Origin: Lates calcarifer
Lineage: Eukaryota > Chordata > Actinopteri > Centropomidae
Length of the DNA stretch: 64,000 nt
NCBI RefSeq assembly: GCF_001640805.2
Contig: NC_066850.1
Coordinates: 16,427,036 to 16,491,035 of the forward strand
Direction of reading: 5' to 3'
The notes beneath the pieces were generated by a model, which saw only the letters and a program-made list of their open reading frames with translations, was not told the DNA's origin and did no database searches. The position numbers and the translations under genes are program-made. Position 1 is the stretch's first letter. Each line of letters opens with the position of its first letter. Shown piece by piece: positions 61,571 to 64,000 of the stretch.

Positions 61571-64000
61571 CTCCTCTCCTCTGTATCTGTGTAGTAAGAA
61601 TGAGGGAATGAGGGCAGCTTTGGGGCCCTGGGGCCATCAGCTCCCTCATGAATAACAAGCATTCAGCACAGCAGACAGACTCCTGTAACAGACACAGACA
61701 GACAGACAGACAGAGACACACAGACACACAGACACACACACACACACTCTATGGGGGGTGAAAAGGGTCAGAGGACAAGACGCACACACATAGGCTTGTG
61801 TGATCATTAACTAAAAGACCTAAATGTGTGTGTATGTCTGTCTGTGTATGATTACTACAACTCAGCCACACAGACGCATGTGCCTATGCATATGTGACTC
61901 GTGTGGCATGCAGGCGTGTGTGTATGTATGTCTGTGTGCACATCCTGCGACTGCACGTGATTCTTTACAGTCAGGCTCCATCTAAGCTCTCCAACCAAGA
62001 AGAATCAAGAAAACCAGCTGTTTATCTAATGTTGACCACATTAACAGCCAAGTCATAATGGTTGTTTTATCTGTTTTCATCTTTTATGCGGCTTTCTTTT
62101 AATTTTTATGTGTGAATATATGATTTCCCATCAGGATTCTATGTTTCAAACTAAATACTTACTTGTTGCAGAACGGATTAATGTTTAAAATATAAATAAC
62201 TGAATTCAATTAAATACTAACCAACCAAACAGAAAATAACATCTAACGTGGTTAAAGTAGGAGAGTCAATAAATCAGTCTGCACTGATCTATGAATGAAT
62301 GTGGGTGATTCTTACAATATCTGCTGGCCATATATCCCTGCATCACTTGAAGGCAGCAGGGCTGATATGTTGTTAAATCAGCAGCCTCTAAGAGGCTGCA
62401 CCAGAGCGCAACACCGTTACACACGGCCATTCGTTGTGTTTAACTTCATTTAACTGCCTGAAAACAACACTAGGTTGCCGCATTTAAAGACCTCTACACA
62501 CTTCCAGTTCTGTAGTCAGTTACTACTCAATATTCAGTTTTTTTATGTTTTCCAACTTTCTTTTTAGCAACAAGCATCTCAAGTTTAATCTTTGAAATAC
62601 ACTGAAAAACCAAATTTTTTCACCATTAAATTTTTCTTGTAGATACAATTTACAGATGTCCCCTAAACACCTAATAGGCAGACCATGGATAGATGTTACG
62701 ATGTACCAATGTTCCCTTACCACCTACACGTCAGTCAACGCTAGCTAGGAGGCTGCATGTAGACCAAAACAGTCACACTCCGCACCCCTGAGGCTGCAAT
62801 AAAAAATTCTGGGGATCTTTTGCAAAATTTTTAAATATAAAAATGCTAACATTTAAAGCTACTGAAGGACAAAATATCACCACAATTAACTTAAGCCCAA
62901 AAATAAAAGTGTGAGCTTACTGGTCAGTATGCTCATCACAACCCGCAGCCCACAGGAGGTAAACATTGCCGTGGTAACGCAGCAAACACACAGAGACAGC
63001 CACAAACATTCAGGCAGCCATCTGAGTGGCAGGCGGGAGAGCAGGTCACGCCAACACACAAGCGTCAGTGCAGTGCCACGACCCAGCGTCACTCTGTCCC
63101 TCTATGAAAGGCAGATTGTGAGGGCTATTTCTGGAGGGTCTGAAAGACTGCAGCCCTACTCTGGAGCGATGGAGGAAGTGGCTGCCCACAGGCAGGCAAT
63201 GCTGGCAGCATCACACACACTCCTCTCTCCTCATGCTCACTCACTTACTTCATCTTGCTTCAGTATGAGAGGATTCTATTAACCCTCCAAGCTTTATGTG
63301 GCTTCATGTGGAGCTCTGCTTGCTTGGATACAAACGCACGGTGAGTACTACATAAATTAGCCACAACTTTGTTGAGGAAATCCCGACTTCAATGCTCCAG
63401 AAAGCATCTGAATCAAACATTTAATAAATGCTCAACACTTGACTTAACTTTCATGAACTGCAATGTGTTGGTGCATGTGGTTCCACATCTCCTTCCTTAT
63501 TTTATGTCAACTCTCTAATGAGGATATAAAATACCTCTGAAAAATGAAATAAACTGTTAACAGAAAAATAACCAGAAAGGAATATCTATTTATGGGCAAT
63601 CCAACAAACAGTATACTTGAGAAAACAATCAATTTAATCAGACTGATGCACAAGTCATATCAAAATCTAATATTGCCACGAGGAAGCCCTGCTCTGATTT
63701 CCAACACTGCCAACAATGACCTCATATACCCCAAGACACAAAAGGAATATCTTGAACAATAAAAATAATAAACAACAACATTTGTTACCGTATCATTTAC
63801 AGCACCATGATTCATGTTTCATGATGCACGATGTCATATTGCCCAAAACATCTGCCACTGAATGCAATAAACAAACACATCTAGTAGCTGCACTGCATAC
63901 AGACGGTATGTAGACAGGAACAGAGACAAGCTGCAGTCTGACTATGTCAAGGCAAGGGCTACTTGTTGCTTGATATTTTTCAATGTCAAAGTAATACCTG

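Larger units (their letters stand above)
46137..64000 (-). other. SBF1 first intron (partial), at least 17.8 kb
   Basis: Lies upstream of the first reconstructed exon and runs to the window edge. I searched by eye for the expected exon 1 (starting MARLADYF) on the minus strand and did not find it. Contents are an hAT-like element (45447-45774 lies just outside, within the previous intron), an unclassified repeat (51330-51660), a hairpin (52470-52501), a TTAGG-type repeat, an hAT relic, a Tc1-like relic and microsatellites. No nested gene, tRNA or conserved frame is evident. A 29-base A run lies at 47581-47609. Confidence 0.65.

Noticed and set aside
63990..64000. The window ends in AATACCTG, which on the minus strand reads CAG|GTATT, a donor-like motif that could close SBF1 exon 1
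   Set aside because: Only four bases of the would-be exon are visible, so nothing supports it; exon 1 should end in phase 1, which cannot be tested.
1..64000. CRISPR arrays, operons, rRNA, tRNA genes or phage-like systems
   Set aside because: Nothing of the kind is visible; the architecture is wholly that of two vertebrate split genes.

Overview
The window is vertebrate nuclear DNA, most likely from a ray-finned (percomorph-type) fish. Genes are split into many short exons with GT-AG introns. Non-coding DNA is AT-rich and dense in microsatellites. The introns carry decayed relics that I recognise as typical of teleosts: Tc1-like, hAT-like, L1-like and RTE-like elements, plus several unclassified dispersed repeats. 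The lineage call is an inference from repeats remembered by eye, not from a database search.

Two convergent protein-coding genes account for essentially all recognisable coding sequence. (1) PPP6R2, the SAPS-family regulatory subunit 2 of protein phosphatase 6, on the + strand. The window opens inside an early coding exon and I reconstruct 21 exons to the stop at 8565-8567 (about 810 residues; roughly the first hundred are off the left edge). (2) SBF1 (MTMR5), a DENN-domain Rab exchange factor fused to a catalytically dead myotubularin, on the - strand. I reconstruct 40 coding exons from 46136 down to the stop at 14689-14691 (about 1,887 residues). All phases join, and only the first coding exon (about 20 residues) is missing, presumably beyond 64000. 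The tail-to-tail PPP6R2/SBF1 order is the one I know from human 22q13.33, which supports both identities.

Layout: 1-8567 PPP6R2 coding exons; 8568 to about 9,060 (or 10,020) its 3' UTR; about 10-14.7 kb the intergenic DNA and SBF1 3' UTR, holding a Tc1-like transposase relic; 14,689-46,136 SBF1; 46,137-64,000 a very long SBF1 first intron, with no second gene that I can find but several repeat relics. SBF1 reads, N to C terminus, as uDENN/cDENN/dDENN, SBF2 domain, GRAM, pseudophosphatase, coiled-coil-like linker and PH domain.

I see no CRISPR array, operon, rRNA, tRNA or other novel multi-gene system. The points most worth checking are splicing oddities: a possible in-frame alternative last exon of PPP6R2 with its own AATAAA, a PPP6R2 exon that begins with a donor-like GTAAGC, and two phase-compatible candidate cassette exons in the 6.7-kb SBF1 intron inside the DENN region. 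The rest are transposon relics and two perfect hairpins.
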